From Palaemon carinicauda (Eukaryota; Arthropoda; Malacostraca; Decapoda; Palaemonidae): DNA of 64,000 bases. Position numbers and translations under genes: made by a program. Below the pieces are notes generated by a model, which worked only from the letters and a program-made list of their open reading frames with translations, had not been told where the DNA came from and made no database searches. Positions 14,637 through 26,245 of this stretch are shown here, one piece after another. The stretch lies in assembly GCF_036898095.1 (NCBI RefSeq), contig NC_090751.1, forward strand, positions 54,015,264 to 54,079,263. Reading direction: 5' to 3'. The stretch's first letter is position 1; every line of letters begins with the position of its first letter.

Positions 14637-15775
14637 GATCACTTCAAAGAAATCGGTCCTTTCTTAATGAGGATGTCTACTTATATGGTCTCTTTTAGGA
14701 TCTACACCAGGTCGTTCAGGAAGTATTATAGTAATAGAGCCAAAATTAGCTTTAATTAGTGTAACAGAGCGAATTAGAATTATACAAGATTAAGGTTCTC
14801 CATCATCCACATCAAGACATAATCTTTCACTTTTTGGATCGAAGTTGTTCATCTTTATCTTTTCCTTTTACAGCAAAACCAAATCTGGGCGAGCAGAAAT
14901 TAAAAAGGAAGAATGAAAGTGTCAAAACAAGCTTGCAAGCATTCAAATACAGACATCTTTAAAAATAATCTGTATGCTGGACCAAAATGAAAGAACGAAT
15001 ATAAAAGAACACTTTTGCTTACTCATACAATATCTCCAGTTAATCAAAATTCCACCTTTGATGAAGGAAAAGAGAACCAAAATTCTTCATACCAACTGCA
15101 AAAAAGTTGATGTTTCAAAACATCCTTTTTATATGTTGCACAATCAACATGCAACAACACTAATGACTCTTACCCCACTGGCTTTCTGATCCTCCGATGA
15201 ATGCAAGAGATGGCGTCACTAGCTTATGCTAAAAGCAAGTCTGCTTTTGCTATCACAAGTGACGAAAAAGAAATTGAAATAAGCTCTGGTTAAAAAGATA
15301 AAAACATTTAATCATGAGTGGGACGACACTAAACCAACCACAAACGCAGTTGCTTGTAAATTCAATTGAATATAATTCACCCAGATACAAAATGAGTTAC
15401 ATCCACTTTAAAATTATCTATAAAACTGTTTGTTTTCGCTGGTAAAAAAAAAAAGAAAGAAAGAAAAAGTAATCCATAAGACTTTAATCTTGTAGCAATA
15501 TATCATATGATTATAATTATGTGCAATAGAATTAAAACACATTTAAGACATTATCTACCTGGTAACTTGGCAGTAATAAAGATTAAATAAAAATTAAATA
15601 AAGTTCATAACTCTATGAAAAAAAAATTCTTAAAAATAATTAAAGCTTCTTGTATATTGACAGTAATAACGCGTATAAAGTCAGTAATTAATGAGTAATG
15701 CACGGAAAAAAATCGGGTAAATTTTTCTATCAAAGACCACATTTTATCCATTCTAGTTCAAGCCTGGATTTATAC
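14636..15775. other. Unassigned sequence
   Basis: No recognisable gene. An A/G-rich patch is present near 15442-15470. Confidence 0.45.
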
Positions 15776-15872
15776 CCAGAGTTTTTTTTCGCAGGCAATC
15801 GAGCATTTAAGTCGCTAGTAATCGAGCGTTTTTTTTTTTCGATAGCAATCGCGCGTTTTTGTCGCTAGCAAG
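15776..15872. repeat. Imperfect ~24-bp tandem repeat, four units
   Basis: Four related units of the form T(n)-CGC/CGA-(A/T)AG-(C/T)AATC-GAGCG: GGCAATCGAGCA, AGTAATCGAGCG, AGCAATCGCGCG and AGCAAGC are visible in order, separated by T-rich runs of different length. The unit is unrelated to any other repeat here. Confidence 0.7.
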
Positions 15873-15960
15873 CATTCACAACCTGTCTTCATGTCTGTAT
15901 ACCCAGACTCTTGTAGTCCTTACATGCACATCTGAATATTCTTTAAGATTGACAGAATTT

Positions 15961-15986
15961 CTTTTTTTTTTTTGGGGGGGGGGGGG
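15961..15986. repeat. T12-G13 homopolymer junction
   Basis: A T run passes directly into 13 G. Such a junction is prone to slippage and sequencing error; any frame crossing it is unreliable. Confidence 0.85.
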
Positions 15987-16324
15987 CAATCAGAGTCATT
16001 CTCCAAGAAATCTAATAAGACATTTATCACAATTCTCTCAGTTTCTTATAATAGTATATTTTACCATCATTATCAACGTTTCTTAACGAAAAAAAAAATC
16101 ATATGTTATCCGTCCTACATTTGTGTAAAATAGTTAAAATTACAAGAGCTAACACCAATGAAGGTAACCTAAAAGTATGATTACCTTGAAATCTCGGGGA
16201 AAAATTATCCGAATATATTGCAAAAGATCTAGAAAGTAAGAAATATTTGGTAAAATCAACTAGAAATAATGAAAACAAAATGAAGACAAGAAAAATTTAC
16301 CTTGAAGTATTCAATATAATCCTC

Positions 16325-17410
16325 AATATTATTATTACTAGCCAAGCTACAACTCTAGTTGGAAAAGCAGGATGCTACACGTCCATGGCCTCAAAAATGG
16401 AAAATAGCCCAGTGAGGGAAGGATGTATGAAAATAAACTATCTATGAGAAGCAGGGAATAAAAAGTTAGGAAATACTTTAAGATCGGTAACAACATTAAA
16501 ATAGATCTGCCCATAAACTATGAAAAGAGAATTATGTCAACGTGCTCAATATAAAAGTATTTCTTTTTAATTACTTTCTAAAGTTCCACAGAATTAACCA
16601 CAATATTAGAAATATCATAGAACAATCTGGAATAAAAGCTCAAGAATACTGTATAGTATTGAGCTTCATGATGGAGAAGGCAAGACCGTCAGAACTAAAT
16701 GAATATCTAGTACTTCGTACGGGATGGTACAGTCTGTGAATATTTAAAGGCAAAGGATGGCAAGAATTATGAAAAATCTTATACAGCATGCACAAAAAAC
16801 TAACTGAACGATAATGCTAAGAGATTAATATCCAGTTTGATATACGTAAATTTCTATCCAACAAATTAAGATAAGAGTTGGTAGATGAAGACTAAACAGG
16901 AGAACAATACTTGAAATAAGGTAGAATGAGAGACTTGAAGTATTTTATCAGGATAGATTGAACACCGAATATCTTGAAAGACTTTCTCAATAAGCTAACC
17001 GTTTGTGCAATTGAAGAATAAACAGGCCGAGTGTATTTCTCAAAAGGCAATTTGCAATCAAGTGTCACATCTCGAATTTTAATGAGTTGTGCATTGTTAA
17101 AGAGACATTGCCAATGCAAAGATCTGGATGTCGAGGATCCACGATCATCGACCTATTTACAATCATACCTTGAGTTCTGTAAGGGTTCAACTTCATCCCT
17201 CATAATTTGCACCATGGATTAATTTTAGCTAGATTTCCAATAAGAGATTCAGCAAGCCCAGATCTACACTTAGGCGATGGAATTGATGCAAAGAGAGTAG
17301 CATCATCTGCCTATACAACGAGCTAGTTTTCTAAGATAAACTCCATGAGTATATAGTATGACTAGAACCCTACGAGACCCACAACACAACCCTAAGGTAT
17401 ATCAAGGCTA
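16325..17410 (-). mobile_element. Jockey-like LINE, 3' part with RT remnant
   Basis: A minus-strand, 5'-truncated LINE. The best coding block (17115 down to 16892) reads VTLDCKLPFEKYTRPVYSSI, then VSLLRKSFKIFG, then LILPYFKYCSPV. This is the thumb/connection region typical of jockey-like RTs (LDSKLTFE-H, then LRK, then P-EYC-PVW). Toward lower coordinates the C-terminal part is frame-shifted with stops. The 3' end carries GCATCCTGCTTTTCCAACTA then GAGTTGTAGCTTGGCTAG and a short TAA run (16325-16345), closely matching the tail of the 650-bp repeat. Upstream (17120-17410) the strand still looks related to decapod jockey-like RT but is decayed. Confidence 0.8.
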
Positions 17411-17421
17411 GATAATATACA

Positions 17422-17652
17422 ATCATTATCATCATCTCCTACGCCTATTGACGCACAGGGCCTCAGTTAGTTTTCGCCAGTCGTCTCTATCTTGAGCGTT
17501 TAAATCAACATTTCTCCATTCATCATCTCCTACTTCACGCTTCATAGTCCTCACCCATGTAGGCCTGGGTCTTCCAACTCCTCTAGTGCCTTGTGGAGCC
17601 CAGTTGAAAATATGGTGAACTAATCTCTTTTTGGGTAGTGTGAAGAGCATGC
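17422..17652 (-). mobile_element. LINE 3' end, second copy of the 12165 family
   Basis: The minus-strand peptide contains KKRLVHHIFNWAPQGTRGVG, then RPTWVRTMKREVGDDEW, then DRDDWRKLTEALCVNRRRR and a stop. It is clearly the same family as 12165-12440, shorter at the 5' end (similarity begins near 17652), with a CATCATC tail at 17428-17437. It lies directly beside the jockey-like copy in the same orientation. Confidence 0.8.
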
Positions 17653-17826
17653 CCATGTAAATAAAGACAAAATCGTGAAAAAGGTTGAAAAAAAGAGTAA
17701 ACCTATGGAAAGTAATGCTTAACAAAAGAAATTAACTTTCAATCAAAATGAAATAAGAAAAGCCAAGTAAAATATTAAATTACTATGAAATAATTAATTA
17801 CCTCTAGAATTAAGGTATGACACATG

Positions 17827-18010
17827 TTATGGCGGCCTTATGGAAAGGTCCCCGATTCTCATTCTATATGCTATTTTTCAATAATACTCACAAGCTTACC
17901 GTCCTTGTGAGCTAATGTTGAGGGGTTTGTGGAGCTTATATGTAAACATGTTAAAACAGCTGTCACTACCTAACATTTTTGGTTATAGCCTGTTATTGCC
18001 TCCTGAACTC
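17827..18010 (+). repeat. Degraded tRNA-derived SINE copy
   Basis: Contains CTTACCGTCCTTGTGAGCTA, then GAGGGGTTTGTGGAGC, matching in order the body of the SINE at 25734 (CTCACCATCCTTGTGAGCTA, then GGGGGTTTGGGGAG). The tRNA-like head is too eroded to recognise A or B boxes. Confidence 0.6.
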
Positions 18011-20337
18011 TAGACTAAATAAAATCATAAAAACGCATAGACAGCCTTTCCAAGTAATTCGGACGAACTGTAAGTTTGATATAAATTGGCAAGTAATTTT
18101 TCTTTGGAATGTCATAAGTTATTATTACAACCCCAAACAATAGTTACTAAAACTGATTCCTATTAACTTATCAATAGCTACATTAACTAAAATCATTTGT
18201 CATTATTTATATTTGTAGCGATGAGTTAGTGATATGCAATTTTACTGCAGATATTTCTTGTCATATTTAACCTCAAGAAATGTGAATATAATAATGGATT
18301 TGTCTTTCAACTAAAATGATTAAATAAAAAATAAATATAAATAAAACAATAGAAATTCTTAACTCAAATAATTAAATCAACAACGTAAGTGTATTTGGAT
18401 ATTTTGAATCTAAAAATCATCACTATGTTTAATGTGACACTTGTGTATATATTCCTCTAACTTCAACTTACGTCAGTCCCCTCTATTCCCCCATACTTTC
18501 ACGCCATCTTATGTAATCTTATGGATTTTCAATATTTAGTGCATGGGCTCTAGGGCAACATTTTTATATATCAATATTTACCCACTGGTCTTCTTCATAA
18601 CCCATTACCTTTCAATATTTGTTAGCAATGGTTTACTTTCTGAAATCCGTGCCATGTTACTAAATGCATACTAACAAGAAGCCTTTAATGCTATAACAGT
18701 TCAAGATACAAGACTTGAAAGAGATATTGTTCGGTTGAGACGTGACAGTTAAGGAATTAAAAGATTGAATGAAAAGACTGAGGAAAAGAAAGCAGCCTAC
18801 AATTGACGGGATTATAAATGAGATGTAGTAGTACGGCAATAATCGTGTAATGGACTGGCTAACCAAGGTTTGTAAAAGGAAAAACATTCAATATTTTACT
18901 TATATGGTATTTGCTTGTAGGAAGAAATACTGGTTCGTATCAATGTACTCTATTGATTCTCATTATAGTTTCGAAACGTGTTCCCACTAAATAGTTTGGA
19001 GAACATTATTGAACTATTAAATGTGTGATATTTCATATACCATTTCTCTCTATCTTCCACCCCCACCCCCTTTTTTTTGTCTCGTAAAGATGTGACACTG
19101 GCATATTCCCTATGTACTTTCTGATTCAATGTGGGATAAATTTAAAATGGCTAAATATTAGTGTATCATATATCAGATATTCCTACTGAATATAGCAGTA
19201 ATTCGCCAAATTTACCCCTACAAGAAAGAAAACACTGTTTAAGAATAATTTCTAAATAAAAAAATACGTGCGTTGACTTATGGAAATTTCAAAGGGAATA
19301 TTAAGGCAACGAAAATAATAAATTCTTAGATGCATTTCCAAAATCATAAAACCAAAAGTCAGTGAGGTTGCATACTAATAAATCAGAAGTAAAAATAGCC
19401 AGAATCTAAGATTTTCTAAGCAAAGTATTGTTAAAATCTTATAGATCTTATTACCCCCGTTTTTCATAACAACAAAAACAAGTGAGGGTAAAACAAATCG
19501 TCAAGAACGTATTACATGGAAAATTTAATATTTCACAATGACAGACTCATCCAAGGCAGACACTTGAAAAAAAAGCCTTGCATTATATCTATCTCCAATA
19601 AAGAAGCTACCGCCATCTTTTTAACATCCACACATTAAATCCACGGTCTCTAGATTACATATATTTATACATATCAGAAGACATCTGAGAAATCATCGAT
19701 ACCTAAATAAATCTTTATATATAAAAAATAATCACTAATTCTCTGCCCTAGCTATGCATCTCCTTTGAATTTATTATTATTTATTAAAAAAAAATAAAAA
19801 ATAAATTGGCCTTGTTCCAAGAAAACAGAACAATTACATAAAATAATAATCAATAAATGTAACCAGCAACTAGACTGACGAAAATGGTAGCAAATTAAAT
19901 CAACGAAACATGAAACATGCGCGCGCACGTATTTTACATTCAATGTTTTTTTTTTTCCTCCGGTTTTTGTTGTTCTGTTGAATGTTTTATTAAACTAAAG
20001 GCATCGGCTTACCAAGCGAAACAGTTCAAATAAAGGGTATCATATGCAGCTGTAATAGGATGTGAATAAACCAAATCATTGGGACTTTTCTATCTATTGT
20101 TCCAATTCCTTTTTATTTTTATCTCCGCAAAAAGGAAACCGCTACAAATCTTACAAACAAATGTCTTCTACTATTTTCGATCAATTTATAAATTACCTTT
20201 AAATCAATTGACAAAATATATTGAGAAAACCCGAAGGAATTATATATATAGGGTGAGCTGCCAAGAAAAATATTGGGCTTTCATTATTTTCTTAATAACA
20301 TATTTAGGAGCAAATAAATGAATAAATGAAAATACAT
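18011..20337. other. Unassigned AT-rich sequence
   Basis: More than 2 kb with no recognisable gene, element or long microsatellite. Confidence 0.45.
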
Positions 20338-20340
20338 GTT

Positions 20341-20391
20341 TATAAACATATATGTATGTGTGTATGTATGTATGTATGTATGTATGTATGA

Positions 20392-20448
<57 letters not shown>

Positions 20449-20449
20449 G

Positions 20450-20532
<83 letters not shown>

Positions 20533-20590
20533 TCATATATATATATACAATATATATACATATATATTGTGTATGTATATATATGTATAT

Positions 20591-20663
<73 letters not shown>

Positions 20664-20665
20664 AT
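20341..20665. repeat. Compound microsatellite (TATG)n, (TA)n, (TG)n
   Basis: About eight TATG units, then alternating TA blocks with TG and TATAAATTTTATA or TATAAATTTCATA breaks, ending in about 19 TG units. Frames of up to 149 codons here are translation of repeats only. Confidence 0.95.
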
Positions 20666-20679
20666 GTTTGTGTGTCTAC

Positions 20680-21945
20680 AACTTGGAAATACTTCATCAC
20701 TGTACTAATTTTCAGAAAGGAAGATACAAAAGACCTGAAAAATCACCGACCTATAAGTCTACAAAGATCGCATTTTGCTGAATAGAAAGATTGCTAAATT
20801 TTAATCACCCAAGAGAGCAGGCAAGCTTTAGAAGTGGGTATTCAACAACTGACCAGATGGATGTAATTAACCAGCTGATGGTAAAATCAACAGAGTATGA
20901 CAAACCACAATACCTTTTGTAGACTATGGGAAAGCTTCTGATTCTGTTAAAAACTCCAGCATTTATGAAAACCATTCACCGACAAGAGATAGATGAATCT
21001 CATGTTAAAACACTTGGAGATATCTATACGGGAAGTACAGCAATCCTAAAACTAAAGTACATAAAGATAGCGACACAATTCCGATTGAGAAAGGATTTAA
21101 ATAGGGAGACCCCATCTCTCCTGAATTATTCACAGCATGCCTAGAAAAATGTTTAAGTATTATTTGGAAAATGTAGGAATTAACATTATTGGGGAATACC
21201 TTAACAACTTGAGATTTGCAGATGACAGTTCTGTTTAGTGAGTCATGGGAGGAATTGCAAAAGATTATATACTCAAATCAAGAAAGCAGAAATGTAGAAC
21301 TGAAAATGAATATGAGTAAAACTAAGATAATGTTCAATAAAAATGCAGAGAGACCGCAAATAAGGTTTATGGACGAACCTCTAGAGATTAATGAATATAC
21401 ATATTTAGGATAGACAGTAAGTGATTCCCAGGGAAACAAAACCGAAATTAAAAGGATAAGCTTGGGTTGGAGAGTTTTTGGTGAACAATATGATAATATG
21501 AAAAGTAAAATGCTACATTGTTTTAAAAGACGAGAATTTAATCAGATAGTCCTACCAGTATCAACTTATGCATCAGAAACTTGGAACCTTAGAACATAAG
21601 CTAGTTACAACTCAATGAACTATGGAAAGAATGCTGATGGGATTAACAATAAGAGAAAGAAAAGGAACATCATGGATACAAGAGCAATGTAAAGAAGAGG
21701 ATATTCTAACAACATGTAAGAAAAAGAAATTGACATGAGCAGGACATATAATGAGAATGATAGATAATAGATGGACATTAAGAATAACAGAACGGGTTCC
21801 TGCAGAATGTAAAAGCAGCAAGGGAAGGAAGAGAAGACGATGGATTGGCGAACTAGGAAAATTTACGGGTATAAACTTGCATAGGAACACTATAAACAGA
21901 TACGAGTGGAAGGACATTTGTGAGGCCTATGTGGACTTGTAACGG
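20680..21945 (+). pseudogene. RTE-like LINE RT pseudogene, copy 1
   Basis: The plus strand carries a decayed RT and C-terminal region. In order: [18 protein letters not shown] (fingers, about 20710-20760), ARFRSGYSTTDQMDVINQL-like block (about 20820-20880), TPSLLNYSQHA-type motif after a frame change (about 21108), RFADDS (catalytic Asp pair, about 21212-21228), NMSKTKIMFN, YTYLG, then the C-terminal MRMIDNRWTLRITERVP and GRKRRRW (21751-21845). At least six frameshifts or stops break it; the catalytic block is shifted just after FADD. The 5' endonuclease is missing. It ends in GATGAT and runs straight into a TA array. Confidence 0.85.
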
Positions 21946-21948
21946 CCG

Positions 21949-21949
21949 A

Positions 21950-22014
<65 letters not shown>

Positions 22015-22042
22015 TTTATATATATATATATATATACACATA

Positions 22043-22086
<44 letters not shown>

Positions 22087-22104
22087 ATGTGTGTGTGTGT
22101 GTCT
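21949..22104. repeat. (TA)n-(TG)n microsatellite at LINE 3' end
   Basis: TA blocks with CACA and TTTA variants ending in TG units. It abuts the GATGAT tail of the RTE-like copy. Confidence 0.95.
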
Positions 22105-23850
22105 GTGCATGTTATTTCCTTATCAAATGTTCCATTTCATCAATCTTTAACAAAAATGGTGGCGTTAGACAGCCCGCACTTACTTGCCGTTTTATTAACA
22201 TAATCATCATCATATTGATAATAATAGTAATAGAAATAACAATAATTTTTATTATTTTTATAACGTAATTTTGTTACCACTACTGCATTTAGTATTCCAC
22301 CAAAGCTAAATCATTTTCTTGGAATAATAATTTTACCTTCATGTTAAAAGATTAGGGAATTAAACTTACCAATCCGTTTATTTCCTAATCAAGAATTCAT
22401 AGAACACCTATTCATACTTGATAAAAAATATAATCTAGAATCCATCTTGCTATACTTTTAATCATATGATTAAGATTTTCTATATATACATGTGGAAAAC
22501 TATTACCTCTTTTGTGGACCCAAACTTTTTTCAATACTACATGAAAATACTCGTATATAGTCTAAGAAACTGGAGGACTATTATCTTGGAGAAGGAAACT
22601 CTTAAAAAGACTTCCTGCAGTCCTGTCCATCCTAGCTCTATACCTATGGTTTGAAGAAAACTGAACCTTTCATGTAATCCTCCTAATTCCGAACTAGTGG
22701 TCCTGCATAAGACTTTTAAACGTTCCACCCCCTCGTTGCCATTTCTTATTCCCCCTCCCTTTGAAAAGGGTGAAACTATCAACTGGAAAATAAACTGAAT
22801 CCTCTTTACCCAATTTATACTTCTCATCAAGCTTGGTTGAGAATTGTCCAGCGGTTCTGGAAACGTGGAAAATGTAAAATGTTTACGTCTTACGGATATA
22901 ACTGCATGCATACATGCAGATTGACGACGAACAAATTTGGATCAGAAAATCTCAGGTCAACTGAAAAGAGGTAGAGTGACATACATGTAAACATAGAAAT
23001 AAACCAATATAGGAAAATAAACTTATATTGTAAATAAGCCACAACTCCATACATATAATCAGCAAGTTATTAATGAGTGCAATGTGTAAAATTCTACGTC
23101 TCCAGTAGTAGTGCAATATAGAAGGAAGTCCGACAACAGTAAGGAATAACGCCAGTTGATTTTAAAAACATTGTTATTGATAGTGTTTATTATGTATTAC
23201 AAATACTAATCAATTATCGATAAAGCAAGACTTCTGAATTTCAGTGAAGGATTATGTTCTAGGAAATTTAATCTTAAAGTGCATCGACTACTGACTACTG
23301 CAAAGGCTAATTGTGAGACAAGCAATAAGAATTTGAACATAGACCCTTCATCTAACTCCTCCTCTTCACTAAGGGAGACATCTCTAGCAGTTCTGATCAC
23401 AGTATTATGACAACTGATGTTATTTCTTTTATATGAATTTGGCAATAAACACAGAGAACATACTTTGGAAAAAGTAGGAATCGCTTTCAAATGTTAGTAG
23501 TTGAATCGATTACAAATTGATTTTACTATTAAGAAAATAGTTACCATTGTCTTCTGAGAATATTTATTCTACAATAGTTTTCGAGCAAATTTAGACACTG
23601 TTCTGAATAAAAATCCAAGTTAATTGAAATTAAGTTTTCATTTCATATTTGCAATTGAATAAAAGTAAATTCTCAATCTAAATATAAAATTGTTACCTAT
23701 TAGTAACATATGATCTATGAATTAAATAAGTAATCTCTTTAAATACTAACAGTTAAGTACCATAAAACGTCAAGATCTATTAATTTAAAATACCAACATT
23801 GGTTGGCACTGATTTGCATGTTTCTGTGGCGTGAGATCAGGACTTCCTGA

Positions 23851-23852
<2 letters not shown>
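22105..23852. other. Unassigned sequence with one unexplained 124-codon frame
   Basis: A minus-strand open frame at 22911-22537 (124 codons) begins with Met and is not low complexity, including KVLCRTTSSELGGLHERFSF. I recognise no domain, signal peptide or splice context. It may be part of a dispersed repeat. The rest of the interval shows nothing. Confidence 0.3.

Positions 23853-23853
<1 letters not shown>

Positions 23854-23903
<50 letters not shown>
23854..23903 (+). repeat. Poly(A) tract, about 50 bases
   Basis: A nearly pure A run directly after GAGATCAGGACTTCCTGACTT. It could be the tail of a retroposed sequence on the plus strand; no parent is recognised and no target-site duplication was found. 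Confidence 0.7.
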
Positions 23904-23905
<2 letters not shown>

Positions 23906-25733
23906 TGTACGATTAAGAAGCTTAGAACTCTGCTATTTTTATTTTTAAATATGAGTAACCTTAAATTATTTTGATAAAAATTTGAAAGAAGTAAACTACG
24001 AAGATTATTAAGACTATCAATACAATTACTAGCTCTACTAAAACGGTATCACCTTTTACCAATGAAAGAAATAACATAAATATCAACAATATAGATAAAA
24101 TCTCTCTCATAGTTCATTCACCATTCAGAGGACTCTGTTGTGACGTCACTCAGACACGGTTTCTTACTTGATATCGTTTATAAAAAAAGGGTACAAATAT
24201 TGGTATTCATCTGCCTGTCTCTTATGGATCATATTTTGTTTCTTACTTGAATAAACAATACCGATGAACGATATATTCCGACTATTTAAAAACTACGGCT
24301 GACCTGAGAAAAACGTTCTTCATTCTACTTATTTTAGGGGAAAATAAGAATTTATAATATTTGTGGTATTTTGCGAAAAATATAACAAGAACATTCAATT
24401 AAGATATACAGATTTTTCTACCTGAATACGTGTACTATAATGGTTAGTCAATATAGCTTCACATTCACATCAAAACTACTGAAACCCATACATTTGTAAA
24501 ACTGGAAAAATATTGTATTTAACAACACAAAATGAAGTGATTGAAGTTTGAACCGTAAACTGTAGAGCAAGAGCTATTACTCTGCCATTTAAATATAGGA
24601 GACGAATATAATACGGGGAAACCATCCGAATAACGAAAAATAAATAGCCCTTAATAGCGAGTCTATTTCCTGACCCTTTACCCTACTAAAAAAAATTACT
24701 TAAGATTCTACAAATACACATCTGTGGCTTTGGCTTAAAACGATGCAATCTTCTTTGTGACTGGACCTCAAGGTAAACCACATATCTGAGGATCAGTATT
24801 ACAAAGAAAATGTTTCTTTTACCCAGAGAATAAGAAGAAATCAGTGAATCATGAAGGTTGCGGTTATCCCAGCTAAGGTACTGTTACGACTCTGCTTTAA
24901 AGTAATCACCTATATGTTTTCATGAGATATGTTACCGACGAAATGCGCATTTCTTTCCTTTTACAACTCAACCGGATTCAAGAAAGTGTTTATATAAATA
25001 ACTATTTTGTAATGTGCATGCATTTAGGTTTTACACTAAAAAAGTTTCATTGAAATAATCTCATCTTTTTAATAAAAATTAGCCATTCGTTATTAAAAAC
25101 GCAATAATGGAGACAACCAGAGTATGCATAAAATAAAATTATTACCATAAACAGATCATGAAAAATAAAAAGAACGAAACCATTCTTCCTTAATTTCTTC
25201 TCAAAGTACCTATATCACAGGTCTACCACCTGTATCATTCTTTTCTTATTCAAGCCCTGACTCCTTACATATTCAATGTTCCCTGTCAGTTTAAGCTAAG
25301 AAACTTTATTTGCCAGTTCCGTCGGCCTTCATATAAAATATCCACCTACATGCTGACACCGAATCTTACAGACTACCAAGGAAACCAACATATCGCCACC
25401 CTTCCCTTTTAGATATTGCTCAAGCTTCGACCTTCAGATATTGTTACATCCTTCTTCATATTCTAAGTACAACACTCTATCAAGAGAAACGCTATTCTCA
25501 TTGTTTGCATGAAAGGTCTTCCTTAGGTTATTTTCCAAGTAGTATACTTGAAGTTCACTCTTCCAGATTCTTTCGGAACAAGATGGGATATTCCCAAAGT
25601 ATTTAACGAAATGGATTGCATGACTTCAAGGAAAAGTCTTCCCCTTTTCTCGTGATAAATAATAATAACAAATTTTTTTTGTGATATGTTACAAATGTAA
25701 ACTTTACTTTTAGGCATTTTGTGAAATCATTTC
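23904..25733. other. Unassigned sequence
   Basis: No gene recognised. Contains a candidate promoter-like pair at 24141-24190, listed separately. Confidence 0.4.
24141..24190 (+). promoter_or_regulatory. CRE palindrome upstream of a TATA-like box
   Basis: TGACGTCA at 24141-24148 is a perfect CREB/ATF palindrome; TTTATAAAAAAAGG at 24177-24190 is a good TATA-like box about 30 bp downstream. No initiator or coding sequence was recognised after it, so this is a sequence match only. Confidence 0.25.
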
Positions 25734-26048
25734 AAAGTTGTGGTTGACCATTGGAAACGTCCCTGCCTAACGATCTGTTGGATTAGCGTTCGAGACCTGC
25801 TCAAGCTCGGTAGTTTCTTGTAGTGTCTCCAACCTCACCATCCTTGTGAGCTAAAGATAGGGGGTTTGGGGAGTCTACAGGTCTACCTACTGATTCATCA
25901 GCAGCCATTACCTGTCGCAGCCTGGTCTTAGCTTGGGTGGAGAGGTGGCTTGGCCGTTGATCATATGTATATATGGAAAGTGTCTAGGGCATTGTCGTTA
26001 TCCCTATTCTCTGCCATTCATGAGCGACCTTTAAAACCTTTAAGGTGG
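25734..26048 (+). repeat. tRNA-derived SINE
   Basis: A head with pol III-like boxes (A box around TGGTTGACCATTGG, 25741-25754; B box-like GCGTTCGAGAC, 25786-25796) is followed by a body with CTCACCATCCTTGTGAGCTA, GGGGGTTTGGGGAG, ATCAGCAGCCATTACCTG and CCTTTAAAACCTTTAA near the end. The tRNA-like spacing and shared body in two more degraded copies (17827 and 47515) support a SINE. It resembles SINEs I associate with decapod genomes; the name is not recalled. Confidence 0.75.
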
Positions 26049-26164
26049 TATAAGACACCGAGTAACTTTTGGCATTTTGATGAATATCGAAGGCAATATA
26101 ATATGATCTTATGTTCTTATGTTTATAGCATGTATTTTGAAAAAAATGTCAGGGATCTTGGAAT

Positions 26165-26180
26165 AATAATAATGATGATG

Positions 26181-26244
<64 letters not shown>
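26165..26244. repeat. (TAA)n microsatellite
   Basis: About 25 TAA/ATA units preceded by GATGATGAT. It lies 115 bp past the SINE body. Confidence 0.95.

Positions 26245-26245
<1 letters not shown>

Noticed and set aside
20341..20400. CRISPR-like regular repeat
   Set aside because: The TATG units are a simple microsatellite without unique spacers; the genome is eukaryotic.
20240..20785. Frames of 140-150 codons coding [12 protein letters not shown] and VCVCVC peptides, here and across other arrays
   Set aside because: They are translations of TA, CA and TG microsatellites on both strands and in several frames; no unique sequence supports a protein.
22537..22911. 124-codon minus-strand frame as a gene
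   Set aside because: No domain, no splice context and no codon signal I can judge; described only as an unexplained frame.
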